Shown: positions 35,109 to 44,671, counted from the stretch's first letter. The stretch is DNA of 64,000 nucleotides from JBEICQ01 sp046297395 (GCA_046297395.1 JBKCNM010000104.1:1-64000), one strand, 5' to 3'. The notes: generated from the sequence alone by a model not told the origin. Numbers and translations: made by a program.

Positions 35109-37797
35109 CTTGTATATGGCATATAGTATTAAAGTAGCATTTTTTGCAATTCGCTTTTTCCGAAGTTTGAGTTATTGGAATATCAGGATTCAGAAAATTA
35201 CTGATGATTTCGGATATTAGGGTTTCAAAAGCATCTGTTTCGTTTTTACCAATCAGGGTGTTGTTATTGTAACTGGCTTTTATTTTTTCAAAGTCATTTT
35301 CTTTTGTACTTACGATCGAAGATTCAATTAATTTACCCTTATCACGCATCAGCCAACTGTAGAATAATAGCTGAAAAATCTGATCTTTGTTTTCGTGAAT
35401 ACCTATCTCCTCGCAACTCTTCACTTTTAATTTTCCCGCATCCACCTTCCCCGTTTTATAATCAATAATTTCTATAATTCCATTGCGTTCCTGCACCTTG
35501 TCAATTCTTCCTGTAAATTTTATGACAAGGCTGCCTATCATTACACTTGATGGAACAACATCTTCTATTCCGATAAGTTGCACGCCATTGTCCATTTCAC
35601 ATATTCCTTTCAAAAGTCTTAATGCTGTATCACACAAGTATGCTTTTTGCACCAGGCCTTCTCCTGAACTGAAATCTTTATTTTTAAATTCTTTACTCAC
35701 ATAATCATCAAATATTTTTTCGATGGTATCCCTGCTGATTTGAACTTTGGCTGATTCAATTTTATGACCGATAAAGGGTAGTAGTGAAACCTCTACAATT
35801 TTGTGTATGATGTTTCCAATCGTCTGGCTATCCAAAAAAACATCCTCCTGCGGGGGTTCTTTTACCTTGCAAATGTATCGAAGATAAAATCTTAGACTAC
35901 ATTTTCTCAGTATATTGAGTGAGGAGGCAGAGAACAAAAAATTCTCAGTAAAATCATCTATCAGCTTTTTTACACCGGGTGTCTTTATAATGCTCGTGGG
36001 AATGACACTTGCCTTGTTTTCATATCCACTGTATGAGGCAAGATTTTCTTGGTAATAATGACTGTCTTTATGCTGAAGTTGGTGGAGACGAATCATTCTT
36101 AAAAATCTACTGGGCTCTCCACTGCCCATTTCATCCGTTTCAGTATTGTAAAGCAAATGTACTTGTGCAGCTCTTTTGTAGCTTCTAAAGAAATGATAGG
36201 CATATATATGTTCTCGCTCATTCTGCATAAGCCAGCCGGCCTCATGTTGCAAGTCGTAGGGTACAAAACTTGGAATTCTTACATCAGGTGGGAGATTCCC
36301 TTCATTGCATGAAAGGTGAATAATCCTCTTAAAATCAAGATTGCGTGTTTCTAATAAGCCGGTTAGCTGGATACCTTCTCTATTGCTTCCCTCTAATTGA
36401 ATATGTGCATGCAATAATTGTTGTCTGAAAAATCCACAGAAAGATGCTGCCTGAAACAACTCTATAAGAGCAGGGTGTTTGCTAAAAAGGGAGACGGTTG
36501 TATTTGCCGCTTTTAGAAATAGCATCAGACATGCATAATTGGCGTTGATTTCTGCTGATTCTTCCTCTTCAAAAATTTCAATCAAATCGCTGAAAACTGT
36601 TTTGATTGAAAGGGCAATCTCATTTACTGTAGAAATTGGGAGTGATTGAAGTTTATTTATTTGTTCTTGAGTTATCCTCTTTCTTTTATCTGTGTCTGAG
36701 ATGAAGCCAAGTAGCTCAGTGGCTGTTTCAGATAATAGCTCGCTTGTTTTCTGGAGTGGCTTGCCACTCCAAAGCCTGAGCAGGTGATCGGCAAACGAAA
36801 ATGTAGTGGTGTTTTTGGCAGGCATACCACCGGTAAGATTGTATTGGATGCCGCGCATGGAAAGCTCACTGCACAGCATCGAAAGAAGAGCAGGATTGTT
36901 TACAACCACCGCTGTATCCGAAGGATTATTTACTTCTGTAAGTAATAACCTGTTGAGGGCATGTATCTGAGCAATATTTCCGGGACATCCTGTGACTCCA
37001 ATCTGCTGATGCTGTTTAGGCATTTCATCTGTTCCGATGACATCAACAATGCTTTTGAATAGATTTAAATTTTCACGAATAAATTTCCCATGAACCACAT
37101 CTTTATTTATCAATTCTATATCTGCATCAAGAATCAATTTTACATCTGCTACTTTTCTAATATGTTCAATGATTTTTTTTTCGGATGGAAGCAATGCATT
37201 GAAGCCGCAAAACCAATAGGTTTTTTTTTCAGTTTCCTGTAAAGGATTTTCTGCAGCTTTTCTGTATACGATTCCCTGGTATCCTATCTGATTTTCTTCA
37301 AGTATTTTTTTTAAATCAAAATAGAGCGTTTTGCTCTGTTTCCAGAACCTAAGATAGTTTTTCTGGTATTCAGTAAGACTTTGTTTACCTGGATTCCATG
37401 TCTCTAATGCTTTTGCTTCAGAGAGGTAATCAATAAACCAGTTGGCATCTACAAGATTTAAATCGGTTTGGTTAAAATCACTTATCAGGATATTGCCAAA
37501 AGTGAGAATTTCATCAGGTTGTTGTTTAAATTCGTTATTCGGATTGTTGCAAACGGATAAAAGATACCATGCAATCTCACTTTGGTCTGCTATTCTAAAC
37601 CCGGTCATCTCCTCCAGCAACGCATCAAAAGTTAAAATCTGTGGAAGGAATAAGGTTTTTCCATCCTGTCGTTTTCTCAGCTCATCAATAAAATAAACCT
37701 TGCTTCTTCGGGTAGGAAAAACAAGACAAACTTCTTCCATTCTGCTTCCATATGAGGCTAAAATCCTTTCGGCGATAATTCCAAGGAAAGATTTCAC
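35080..37797 (-). CDS. AddB/RexB-like PD-(D/E)XK nuclease with Fe-S cluster cysteines
   Basis: A 905-residue protein with AddB-like layout: a degenerate helicase-like N-terminal region (VCLVFPTRRSKVYFIDEL near 22-39) and a C-terminal RecB-type nuclease (about 630-900). The nuclease core shows KFTGRIDKVQ and EIIDYKTGK (Asp and Asp-x-Lys catalytic residues). Four cysteines match the AddB/Cas4 iron-sulfur staple: Cys633 in LRKCSLRFYL before the nuclease, and Cys884, Cys887, Cys893 in CKKCYFNTIC after it. The expected role is double-strand-break resection with an AddA/UvrD-type partner, which is not in the window. The Walker A motif is absent, as expected for the inactive AddB helicase domain. 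Five bases downstream of the CpeT-like gene. Confidence 0.82.
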   Translation of the reverse strand: MKSFLGIIAERILASYGSRMEEVCLVFPTRRSKVYFIDELRKRQDGKTLFLPQILTFDALLEEMTGFRIADQSEIAWYLLSVCNNPNNEFKQQPDEILTFGNILISDFNQTDLNLVDANWFIDYLSEAKALETWNPGKQSLTEYQKNYLRFWKQSKTLYFDLKKILEENQIGYQGIVYRKAAENPLQETEKKTYWFCGFNALLPSEKKIIEHIRKVADVKLILDADIELINKDVVHGKFIRENLNLFKSIVDVIGTDEMPKQHQQIGVTGCPGNIAQIHALNRLLLTEVNNPSDTAVVVNNPALLSMLCSELSMRGIQYNLTGGMPAKNTTTFSFADHLLRLWSGKPLQKTSELLSETATELLGFISDTDKRKRITQEQINKLQSLPISTVNEIALSIKTVFSDLIEIFEEEESAEINANYACLMLFLKAANTTVSLFSKHPALIELFQAASFCGFFRQQLLHAHIQLEGSNREGIQLTGLLETRNLDFKRIIHLSCNEGNLPPDVRIPSFVPYDLQHEAGWLMQNEREHIYAYHFFRSYKRAAQVHLLYNTETDEMGSGEPSRFLRMIRLHQLQHKDSHYYQENLASYSGYENKASVIPTSIIKTPGVKKLIDDFTENFLFSASSLNILRKCSLRFYLRYICKVKEPPQEDVFLDSQTIGNIIHKIVEVSLLPFIGHKIESAKVQISRDTIEKIFDDYVSKEFKNKDFSSGEGLVQKAYLCDTALRLLKGICEMDNGVQLIGIEDVVPSSVMIGSLVIKFTGRIDKVQERNGIIEIIDYKTGKVDAGKLKVKSCEEIGIHENKDQIFQLLFYSWLMRDKGKLIESSIVSTKENDFEKIKASYNNNTLIGKNETDAFETLISEIISNFLNPDIPITQTSEKANCKKCYFNTICHIQDDKAEDIAG

Positions 37798-37802
37798 GGC
37801 AA

Positions 37803-38462
37803 TCAGTTGAAGGTTTTTCTCAATTTAATAAAACGATAACCACCTTTGGTAGCCCCCCACACTTGAGTGCCCGATTTGTCAAATCCACGGTCCCAGGAAA
37901 GGAGCATCTTTGGATGGATTTCAACTTCACTTGTCGCATAAGTAGCTCCCCGCAGATTGCTCTCACATTCATTTTTGTATGTTGATCCCTCAAATGTTTT
38001 TTTGTCTTTTTTTTTCAGATAGATAGAACAACCTTTTCGGTCTTCGAGTGAATCTAATTTGAGCTCATTCAGAATGTTTTCATGTTTCCATGCATGGATG
38101 TATTTACCTGGATTTTTTAGCGTGAATACATGACTTACAATGGTCGTGTCATTTTCCTTGTAAACATGATAAATTCTTTGTCTGTATGGTTTGTCCGGCT
38201 TAGCTGACATGGCCTGTTCTACATATAGCCAGAACCCATTCATATCAAGTCCGCCAAAGGGATACATGTGAAGATGAATTTCATAGTAATTGGCAGTATC
38301 TGCTTTGGCTTGCTCCGCACTGCTAAAAAATCCACTCATGTATTTTTTTAGGCGGCTGATGTCTTTGTCGCTAACATGCTCTCCTGATTGCACTGAATGA
38401 GTGAAAAATACAAGAAAAAGCGAAGCCCAAAATGTTTTCCCTGTTAATATATTTATTGTCAT
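37803..38462 (-). CDS. CpcT/CpeT-family protein (chromophore-lyase fold)
   Basis: A 219-residue protein with a signal peptide (about 1-27). The body fits the CpcT/CpeT family: ISRLKKYMSGFFSSAEQAKAD start, GFWLYVEQAMSAKPDKPYRQRIYHVY, CSIYLKKKDKKTFEGSTYKNECESNLRGATY (broken here as CSIYLKKKDKK and TFEGSTYKNECESNLRGA) and LLSWDRGFDKSGTQVWGA. In cyanobacteria and cryptophytes these attach bilins to phycobiliproteins; Bacteroidota lack phycobiliproteins, so the role here is different and unknown. Secretion to the periplasm also differs from the cytoplasmic lyases. Overlaps the upstream glgB by 4 bases (ATGA). Confidence 0.8.
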   Translation of the reverse strand: MTINILTGKTFWASLFLVFFTHSVQSGEHVSDKDISRLKKYMSGFFSSAEQAKADTANYYEIHLHMYPFGGLDMNGFWLYVEQAMSAKPDKPYRQRIYHVYKENDTTIVSHVFTLKNPGKYIHAWKHENILNELKLDSLEDRKGCSIYLKKKDKKTFEGSTYKNECESNLRGATYATSEVEIHPKMLLSWDRGFDKSGTQVWGATKGGYRFIKLRKTFN

Positions 38463-40399
38463 GAAATTTTTTTTAAAGGTTTGAGGATAATGCCTGCCAG
38501 CGGTGGAAGTGTAAGCAGCAGACTATTGTTTTTTCCATGAATAGGTTCGGATCTATTGGTGTAAATCGCCGGATACGGGTATCCGCTTCCCCCATACTGA
38601 GTTTGATCACTCGAAAATATGACCTCATATGGAACATTTGCAGGAATTCCTGTGGCGTACATTTCACGAGGTACCGGTGTTAAATTGAGGACAATAAGCA
38701 AATGGTCTTTTTCATTGGAACTTTTTCTCAGGTAACTGATTACGCTGTTTTCATGATCCTTTATATCTATGAATTCAAACCCACCGTAAGAAAAATTTAA
38801 ATCATGCAGCTCATGTAAATTTACATAAAGACTATTTAAATCTGCTACACATTTCATAAGCCCTCCGTGTCCGGGCATTGTGGTGAGATGCCAGTCAAGT
38901 TCTGTGTCATGATTCCATTCTTTCCGTTGGCCGAATTCATCACCCATGAAAAGTAATTTTATACCCGGATGGGTAAACATATAGGTGTATAACAAACGCA
39001 GATTCGCAAACTTTTGCCAATCATCACCGGGCATTTTTTCAAGAAGGCTATGTTTGCCATGCACAACTTCATCATGTGAGAGAGGCAAACAGAAGTTTTC
39101 GGTAAATGCGTAGTTGATGCTGAAGGTAAGCTGATTCTGATGATATTTTCTAAAAATGGGGTCTTTACCGAAATAGTCAAGCGTATCATGCATCCATCCC
39201 ATCATCCATTTCATTCCAAATCCCAATCCTCCAAGATGAACAGGTTTCGTCACACCCGGCCATGCAGTAGATTCTTCTGCAAGGGTATGCACATCAGGGA
39301 AATGTGCATAAACAGCAGTATTCAGTTGCTGTATAAAGGCAATTGCTTCGAGATTCTCGTTGCCACCATGTGGGTTAGGTAACCACTCTCCAGGAGATCT
39401 TGAATAATCGAGGTAAAGCATAGAGGCTACGGCATCCACCCTCAGGGCATCAATATGAAAATGCTCCAACCAAAAAAAAGCACTGCTAATGAGAAAACTC
39501 CTCACCTCGTTTCTGCCATAATTAAAAATAGCACTTTTCCAATCAGGATGAAATCCTCTCCGGGGATCTTCATGCTCGAAGAGCGCAGAACCATCAAAGC
39601 GATACAATCCATGAAGATCTTCTGGAAAATGTGATGGTACCCAGTCCAGAATGACACCTATGTTCGATTGATGAAATTGTCCGATCATCCAGGCAAAGTC
39701 ATCCGGTGTACCATAGCGTGAAGAAGGAGCAAAATAACCAAGTGTTTGGTAACCCCAACTACCATAGAAGGGATGTTCTGTAACAGGCATGAGTTCCACA
39801 TGCGTGAATCCCATTTTTAGTATGTGTTCGATAAGCCGGGGAGTGATTTCCCGATAGCTGAGGAATTTCTTTTTGTTGTCCGAAGACTTCAACCAGGATC
39901 CAAGATGAACCTCGTATATAGATATTGCCTTTCTGTCAGCCCTGGTTTGCATCCAGTGATTGTCCCGCCAAACAGGTGAGGATGAGTAAACAACCGAAGC
40001 GGTAAGCGGGGGCGTCTCAGCCATTTTTGCAAAGGGATCAGCCTTTTCAAAAGATTGTCCTGTGTGTCTGTTTCGAAGATGATATTTATAGAGGGCGCCA
40101 TCGTGCATCCCCGGAATAAAAGTCTCCCAAATGCCGGATGAATCATTCCTGGGAATCATCGGATTTGTCTGTGAATTCCATTGATTGTAATCGCAAATCA
40201 CAGAAACATAATCAGCTTCAGGAGCCCAAACAGCAAAATATACACCCTTCTCATGATTGCTTCCCTGCACATGTGAACCTAATTTGTCGAACAATCTGTA
40301 GTGTGTTCCTTCCCTGAAAAGATGAATATCATAATCTGTTAATCGGGATTCAAATGCCTGGCTTTTTTCGTTTTTTTTATTTTTCGATAATTTACTCAT
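38459..40399 (-). CDS. glgB: 1,4-alpha-glucan branching enzyme
   Basis: Cytoplasmic glycogen branching enzyme (GH13 subfamily 9), 646 residues: cuts alpha-1,4 chains and re-attaches them by alpha-1,6 links. An N-terminal CBM48 domain (about 35-130, VYFAVWAPEADYVSVICDYNQW), then the barrel with IYEVHLGSW (about 170), DWVPSHFPEDLHGLYRFDG (about 245), ALRVDAVASMLYLDYSR with nucleophile Asp322, LAEESTAWPGV (catalytic Glu, about 375) and LPLSHDEVVHGKHSLL (about 445). The N-terminus is shorter than in E. coli, which has an extra N1 module. No glgA/glgC/glgP genes are adjacent. Gene order dapF, glgB, cpeT-like, addB-like on one strand. Confidence 0.95.
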   Translation of the reverse strand: MSKLSKNKKNEKSQAFESRLTDYDIHLFREGTHYRLFDKLGSHVQGSNHEKGVYFAVWAPEADYVSVICDYNQWNSQTNPMIPRNDSSGIWETFIPGMHDGALYKYHLRNRHTGQSFEKADPFAKMAETPPLTASVVYSSSPVWRDNHWMQTRADRKAISIYEVHLGSWLKSSDNKKKFLSYREITPRLIEHILKMGFTHVELMPVTEHPFYGSWGYQTLGYFAPSSRYGTPDDFAWMIGQFHQSNIGVILDWVPSHFPEDLHGLYRFDGSALFEHEDPRRGFHPDWKSAIFNYGRNEVRSFLISSAFFWLEHFHIDALRVDAVASMLYLDYSRSPGEWLPNPHGGNENLEAIAFIQQLNTAVYAHFPDVHTLAEESTAWPGVTKPVHLGGLGFGMKWMMGWMHDTLDYFGKDPIFRKYHQNQLTFSINYAFTENFCLPLSHDEVVHGKHSLLEKMPGDDWQKFANLRLLYTYMFTHPGIKLLFMGDEFGQRKEWNHDTELDWHLTTMPGHGGLMKCVADLNSLYVNLHELHDLNFSYGGFEFIDIKDHENSVISYLRKSSNEKDHLLIVLNLTPVPREMYATGIPANVPYEVIFSSDQTQYGGSGYPYPAIYTNRSEPIHGKNNSLLLTLPPLAGIILKPLKKIS

Positions 40400-40464
40400 G
40401 TTAGGCTGTAAGTTGGCTTGTGTGAAGATAGCATTCTTTTTAAATCAGTATTTAAAAAGGCAGG

Positions 40465-41259
40465 TTAAGTTTTGAAATCAAAAAAATAGATGCCTGAAAA
40501 TACCTTCTTTGCAGGCCCGGTCAGCCACACATCAGTAAAGGAGGATTTTTTATGTTTAAATGATACATGAAGTACACCGCCTTTTGCCATGACCCGCATC
40601 CTATTTATTTTGATTTTCCCGCTTAGGAAGGCTGCGATTGCCGCAGCAACAACTCCTGTTCCACAAGCAAGTGTTTCGTTTTCAACCCCTCTTTCATATG
40701 TTCTGAGATGGATTTCATCATTCCTGATCAAAGCAAAATTTACATTGATTCCTTTGGCTTGGTATGATTCATTATATCTGATTTTTCGGCCTTCGGAAAA
40801 TACATCCAGTGATAGATTATCTACCCATTTAACATAGTGTGGAGATCCGGTATCAATGACAAAATGATCATCTCCGGCTTCAATGATTTTTGGTTCCTTG
40901 AAGGCAATACTAATTTCTCCATCCGGTAAAAACATAACATCATGAATCCCGTCACTTGCTTCAAACGCTCTCTGTTCTTCTAATAATCCGAGTCTTTTGG
41001 CAAACAAGGAGAAGCATCTTGCACCGTTCCCGCAAAGACTTCCTTCGCGACCATCAGCATTGTAGTAAATCATTCTTGGAACTTCACCTTGAGTTGAGAC
41101 CAATTCAATCAATCCATCTGCCCCAATTCCCATGTGCCTGTTGCACATGTTTGCAATGAGGTCCTGCTGATGAGAAATAAACTCACCGCTGCGGTTGTCT
41201 ATCATGATAAAATCATTGCCTGCGCCCTGGTACTTTTCAAAATAAATATCCATTTTCAT
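40465..41259 (-). CDS. dapF: Diaminopimelate epimerase
   Basis: Converts LL- to meso-diaminopimelate for lysine and peptidoglycan synthesis; 264 residues, cytoplasmic. Mirror-image halves each give one catalytic Cys: Cys76 in SLCGNGARC and about Cys199 in ETLACGTGVVAAA. KYQGAGNDFIMIDN at the N-terminus and DTGSPHYVKWVDN in the middle are family strings. The first ATG overlaps the upstream gene by 4 bases; MDIYFEKY (second Met, two codons on) would also serve. A 65-base gap separates it from glgB. Cofactor-independent enzyme, so no cofactor site is expected. Confidence 0.95.
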   Translation of the reverse strand: MKMDIYFEKYQGAGNDFIMIDNRSGEFISHQQDLIANMCNRHMGIGADGLIELVSTQGEVPRMIYYNADGREGSLCGNGARCFSLFAKRLGLLEEQRAFEASDGIHDVMFLPDGEISIAFKEPKIIEAGDDHFVIDTGSPHYVKWVDNLSLDVFSEGRKIRYNESYQAKGINVNFALIRNDEIHLRTYERGVENETLACGTGVVAAAIAAFLSGKIKINRMRVMAKGGVLHVSFKHKKSSFTDVWLTGPAKKVFSGIYFFDFKT

Positions 41260-41987
41260 TTTGCACCACCGGCTGCCTCCAAAAGGGCAATCATGCCGGC
41301 ATCAGTAATTTTTTCAAATGATTTATAGTCATAATTTACCTCAAGCTTAACATATTGTCTCTGAAAATTTAGATAAATAGACTGATTGATTCTGTATAAT
41401 ACTATTGGCTCTGATGCGTCAATGCCATAAAGGACAATTTTGTTCTTACCCATTTTATATCCCCTGAAATTCAATGGACTTTGCCAAAATTCAATGATGA
41501 ACGCCTCGCTTATTTTCTCCTGTTTGATGCCGCTTGCTTCCGCCAAAAGACTGTCGGAGCCCATACCGGCAATTTTGCCGGTGATTTGAACAGGTATCAT
41601 TTTCCTGGTGCTCAGCAATTGGTCTTCAAGCACCACGATGTTTTCATCGGCTGTGGTTCGAACGAGCCTGTGGGTGGTATCTCCAAGGCTTTGGGGATGA
41701 TCTGCATCCGCTGTTTCAGTTTCTACATCCGCTGTTTTTAGTGTATCAGGTTTGGAAATACTTTGATGAGGGCCTTGGTTAATGGGAGTGCTTGTTAGTG
41801 ATTTGTTCTTGTCACGGGAATAAATCATTCCAACTACCTTTCCGAATAGCCGTGCAACCACATTCTGGGTAATCAGCTTCTCAGAGTATACTTTGTCTGT
41901 GTACAACCTGACAGATACTCCACCGATAACAAGGCCGCCAAGAAGACCGATCAGTAAAAACATCCATTTGATTTTTTTTTCTGTCAT
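41256..41987 (-). CDS. Unknown single-pass membrane protein upstream of dapF
   Basis: A 243-residue protein I do not recognise. One N-terminal membrane helix (about 8-27, WMFLLIGLLGGLVIGGVSV), a basic stretch, a Ser/Thr/Asp-rich linker (about 60-110), then a soluble domain (about 110-230) with alternating charged and hydrophobic segments (FIIEFWQSPLNFRGYKMGKNK, split as FIIEFWQSPLNF plus RGYKMGKNK) and KLEVNYDYKSFEKITD. The domain faces the periplasm if the positive-inside rule holds. Translationally coupled to dapF by a 4-base overlap. Divergent from htrA. Confidence 0.6.
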   Translation of the reverse strand: MTEKKIKWMFLLIGLLGGLVIGGVSVRLYTDKVYSEKLITQNVVARLFGKVVGMIYSRDKNKSLTSTPINQGPHQSISKPDTLKTADVETETADADHPQSLGDTTHRLVRTTADENIVVLEDQLLSTRKMIPVQITGKIAGMGSDSLLAEASGIKQEKISEAFIIEFWQSPLNFRGYKMGKNKIVLYGIDASEPIVLYRINQSIYLNFQRQYVKLEVNYDYKSFEKITDAGMIALLEAAGGAK

Positions 41988-42148
41988 CGCGGCACTAAAA
42001 TAAGGCTTTCATCGTTAGTGAAGCATGGACTGCGAACAGATGTTTCCACTTTTCATTAACAGCCTTTAACTTTAGTAAGTATTCATTTAGAATTTTAGGC
42101 TGAATTTTGGAATCAATTTTGCAAGATGAAGAAAAAACTAAAAGCTTT

Positions 42149-43624
42149 ATGAAAGAGATGATCAAATACATTGCTTCAGGAGCGGCAGGCGCTGCCATGC
42201 TGTTTGCACTGGTATCGAATTCAGAAAATGCCAATACCCATTTTGCGCCCAATGAGCCTGTGCCGGTTAAGTTGGCTTCCATGAATAGCGGAAGTGCTGC
42301 CGCAGCCGGAGTGGATTTTACCAAAGCGGCAGATCTCACTGTGCATGCGGTAGTGCACATCAAGTGTATCACCAACGGAAAAACATTTAATGCCAACCCT
42401 TCCTATAATGACCCATTCCGGAATTTTTTCTTTGGTGGCGGAGGTTATCAGATTCAAACACCACCCTCCAACTCCAGTGGTTCAGGCGTAATCATCTCCG
42501 ATGACGGTTACATCTGCACCAATAACCATGTGATTGACAATGCCGACAAGATTGAGGTGGTGTTGAATAACAACAGAACTTATGTTGCCGAAGTGGTAGG
42601 CAAAGACCCCAATACCGATCTGGCACTGATCAAAATTGATGAAAAAGAACTGCCTTATATCCGTTTCGGCAATTCAGATGATGTTAAAGTTGGACAATGG
42701 GTGCTTGCCGTAGGAAATCCATTTAACCTTACTTCTACAGCTACCGCAGGAATTATTTCTGCCAAAGGCCGCAATATTTCTGCACTTGAAAATGATCCCT
42801 CTAAAGGCATTTATCCGATTGAGTCATTTTTGCAGACAGATGCAGCCGTCAATCCCGGAAATAGCGGCGGAGCCCTGGTCAATCTCGACGGTGAACTCAT
42901 TGGTATTAATGCGGCAATTGCATCCGCTACCGGCTATTACACCGGTTATTCATTTGCCATTCCGGTAAACATTGTGAGAAAAGTCATGTCCGATTTGCGT
43001 GAATTCGGTTCTGTACAAAGGGCCTTTCTGGGGGTAAGTATCCGGGACATTGATTCGAAATTATCAGAGGAAAAAGACTTGGGTGTTTCCCAAGGGATTT
43101 ATGTGGCAGGATTGTCAGATGGAGGGGCAGCAGAAGCTTCCGGCATTCGTGAAGGCGATGTGATTACCAAAATTGCAGGTGCGCCGGTAAAATCTACACC
43201 CGAATTGCAGGAGCAGGTATCGAGATACAGGCCCGGTGATATTATTCAGGTCACCATCATGAGAAACCGCAAGGAGAGTGAACTCGCTGTGACCCTTCGT
43301 AACAAAAACGGACAAACCGGAATCATCAGAAATGTAAAAGATGTCGTTAAACCAAGCTCCTTCATGGGTGCAAGCTTTGAGTCTGTCTCCGAGAAAGAGA
43401 AAAACCGGTTAAGAATACAACATGGCGTAAAAATCATCAAGTTGCAATCAGGAAAACTCGCCAGTTCAGGCATGCGTGAAGGGTTTATCATCACCTCAGT
43501 TGACAAGCGCCCGGTAGATGCCATTGAAGACTTGATCAGTTACCTCGATAGCAAAAAGGGTGGCGTCCTTATTGAAGGTGTATATGAAAATGGAGTGAAA
43601 GGTTATTATGGATTTGGTATGTGA
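42149..43624 (+). CDS. HtrA/Deg-family serine protease with two PDZ domains
   Basis: Periplasmic quality-control protease of 491 residues. Start at the ATG 42149; the nominal TTG at 42107 is rejected because the N-terminus then gains a charged leader ahead of the signal sequence MIKYIASGAAGAAMLFALV. Catalytic triad: His127 in CTNNHVID, Asp157 in NTDLALIK, Ser239 in NPGNSGGALV. PDZ1 (about 300-390, FLGVSIRDI, GGAAEASGIREGDVITKI) and PDZ2 (about 405-490, GVKIIKLQSGKLASSGMREGF). Degrades or refolds misfolded envelope proteins. Own transcript, closed by a strong terminator. degP/degQ/degS-type cannot be separated by sequence. Confidence 0.93.
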   Translation: MKEMIKYIASGAAGAAMLFALVSNSENANTHFAPNEPVPVKLASMNSGSAAAAGVDFTKAADLTVHAVVHIKCITNGKTFNANPSYNDPFRNFFFGGGGYQIQTPPSNSSGSGVIISDDGYICTNNHVIDNADKIEVVLNNNRTYVAEVVGKDPNTDLALIKIDEKELPYIRFGNSDDVKVGQWVLAVGNPFNLTSTATAGIISAKGRNISALENDPSKGIYPIESFLQTDAAVNPGNSGGALVNLDGELIGINAAIASATGYYTGYSFAIPVNIVRKVMSDLREFGSVQRAFLGVSIRDIDSKLSEEKDLGVSQGIYVAGLSDGGAAEASGIREGDVITKIAGAPVKSTPELQEQVSRYRPGDIIQVTIMRNRKESELAVTLRNKNGQTGIIRNVKDVVKPSSFMGASFESVSEKEKNRLRIQHGVKIIKLQSGKLASSGMREGFIITSVDKRPVDAIEDLISYLDSKKGGVLIEGVYENGVKGYYGFGM

Positions 43625-43646
43625 TGTGTGTTTTTGGTTTAATTGG

Positions 43647-43676
43647 AAAGGGGGATATTGATTCCCCCTTTTTTTA
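43647..43676 (+). terminator. Intrinsic terminator of htrA
   Basis: AAAGGGGG (43647-43654) pairs with CCCCCTTT (43664-43671), loop of 9 bases, T-run to 43675. Confidence 0.85.
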
Positions 43677-43722
43677 TTGTTTGAAAATCAATAAAATACA
43701 AAAAAAGTAGAAAAATATTGTG

Positions 43723-43751
43723 GAAGAGTGCAACCCGAGGTAGGGCTCTTC
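43723..43751 (+). promoter_or_regulatory. Leader hairpin of the sigma factor gene
   Basis: GAAGAG (43723-43728) pairs with CTCTTC (43746-43751), with inner CCC (43734-43736) and GGG (43743-43745). About 43 bases before the ATG; probably a structured 5' leader. Confidence 0.45.
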
Positions 43752-43780
43752 GTATAAGGCTTCATCATTTAAAAAATAAA

Positions 43781-43787
43781 AGGAGAA
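43781..43787 (+). promoter_or_regulatory. Shine-Dalgarno-like AAAGGAG before rpoD
   Basis: AAAGGAG sits 6 bases before the ATG at 43794. Most genes in this window have no such site, as is usual in Bacteroidota, so this one stands out and fixes the start. Confidence 0.6.
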
Positions 43788-43793
43788 TACACC

Positions 43794-44663
43794 ATGAGCA
43801 TGCGTCAGCTAAAAATCACCAAATCCATTACCAACCGCGAAAGTGCCTCGCTTGATAAATACCTCCAGGAAATTGGCCGGGAAGAATTGATCAGTGCAGA
43901 AGAAGAGGTGATTCTCGCTAAAAAAATCCGTGAAGGTGACCAAACTGCGCTCGAAAAACTCACCAAAGCCAACCTTAGGTTTGTGGTATCGGTTGCAAAA
44001 CAATATCAAAACCAGGGTCTTAGTCTCCCCGATTTAATCAATGAAGGAAATCTCGGCCTCATCAAGGCAGCAAGGAGATTTGATGAGACCCGTGGATTTA
44101 AGTTCATCTCTTACGCCGTTTGGTGGATTCGTCAGTCTATCCTGCAGGCATTGGCCGAACAGGCAAGGATTGTTCGCCTTCCCCTTAATCAGGTGGGTTC
44201 TCTAAACAAAATAAACAAAGCATTCTCTAAACTCGAACAAGAGTTTGAAAGAACGCCTTCTGCTGAAGAACTTGCCGAAGTGCTGGACATTGCCGAAGAC
44301 AAAGTTGCAGATACCATGCGTGTTTCAGGTCGTCATATTTCAATGGATGCACCTTTTGTTCAGGGAGAAGAAAATACCTTGCTGGATGTGTTGGTCAATA
44401 CCGATTCACCCCGTGCGGATGTCTCCCTGATTAATGAATCTCTTCAGAAAGAAATTGAAAGATCCCTTGCAACTCTTACAGAGAGAGAAAGAGATGTGAT
44501 TAAATTGTTTTACGGAATCGGATACAACCACGAGTATACCCTCGAAGAAATTGGAGATAAGTTTGATCTCACCAGAGAAAGGGTAAGACAAATTAAAGAG
44601 AAAGCCATCAAAAGACTCAAGCACTCTTCAAGAAGCAAACTTCTAAAAGCCTACTTGGGTTAA
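43794..44663 (+). CDS. rpoD: Primary RNA polymerase sigma factor
   Basis: Sigma-70 group 1 factor of 289 residues, the short form of Bacteroidota without region 1.1. MRQLKITKSITNRE and DKYLQEIGREELI form region 1.2. Region 2 has LRFVVSVAKQYQNQGLSLPDLI and RRFDETRGFKFISYAVWWIRQSI (-7 recognition and melting). Region 3 begins IVRLPLNQVGSLNKI. Region 4 ends with TLEEIGDKFDLTRERVRQIKEKA (helix-turn-helix for the -33 element). It is expected to read the TANNTTTG boxes seen in this window. A strong Shine-Dalgarno and a leader hairpin precede it. The next gene is convergent, 8 bases away. Confidence 0.95.
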   Translation: MSMRQLKITKSITNRESASLDKYLQEIGREELISAEEEVILAKKIREGDQTALEKLTKANLRFVVSVAKQYQNQGLSLPDLINEGNLGLIKAARRFDETRGFKFISYAVWWIRQSILQALAEQARIVRLPLNQVGSLNKINKAFSKLEQEFERTPSAEELAEVLDIAEDKVADTMRVSGRHISMDAPFVQGEENTLLDVLVNTDSPRADVSLINESLQKEIERSLATLTERERDVIKLFYGIGYNHEYTLEEIGDKFDLTRERVRQIKEKAIKRLKHSSRSKLLKAYLG

Positions 44664-44671
44664 GCGCCCAA

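Noticed and set aside
42107..42148. TTG start of htrA at 42107
   Set aside because: It places a charged 14-residue leader before the signal sequence. The ATG at 42149 gives a normal exported N-terminus.
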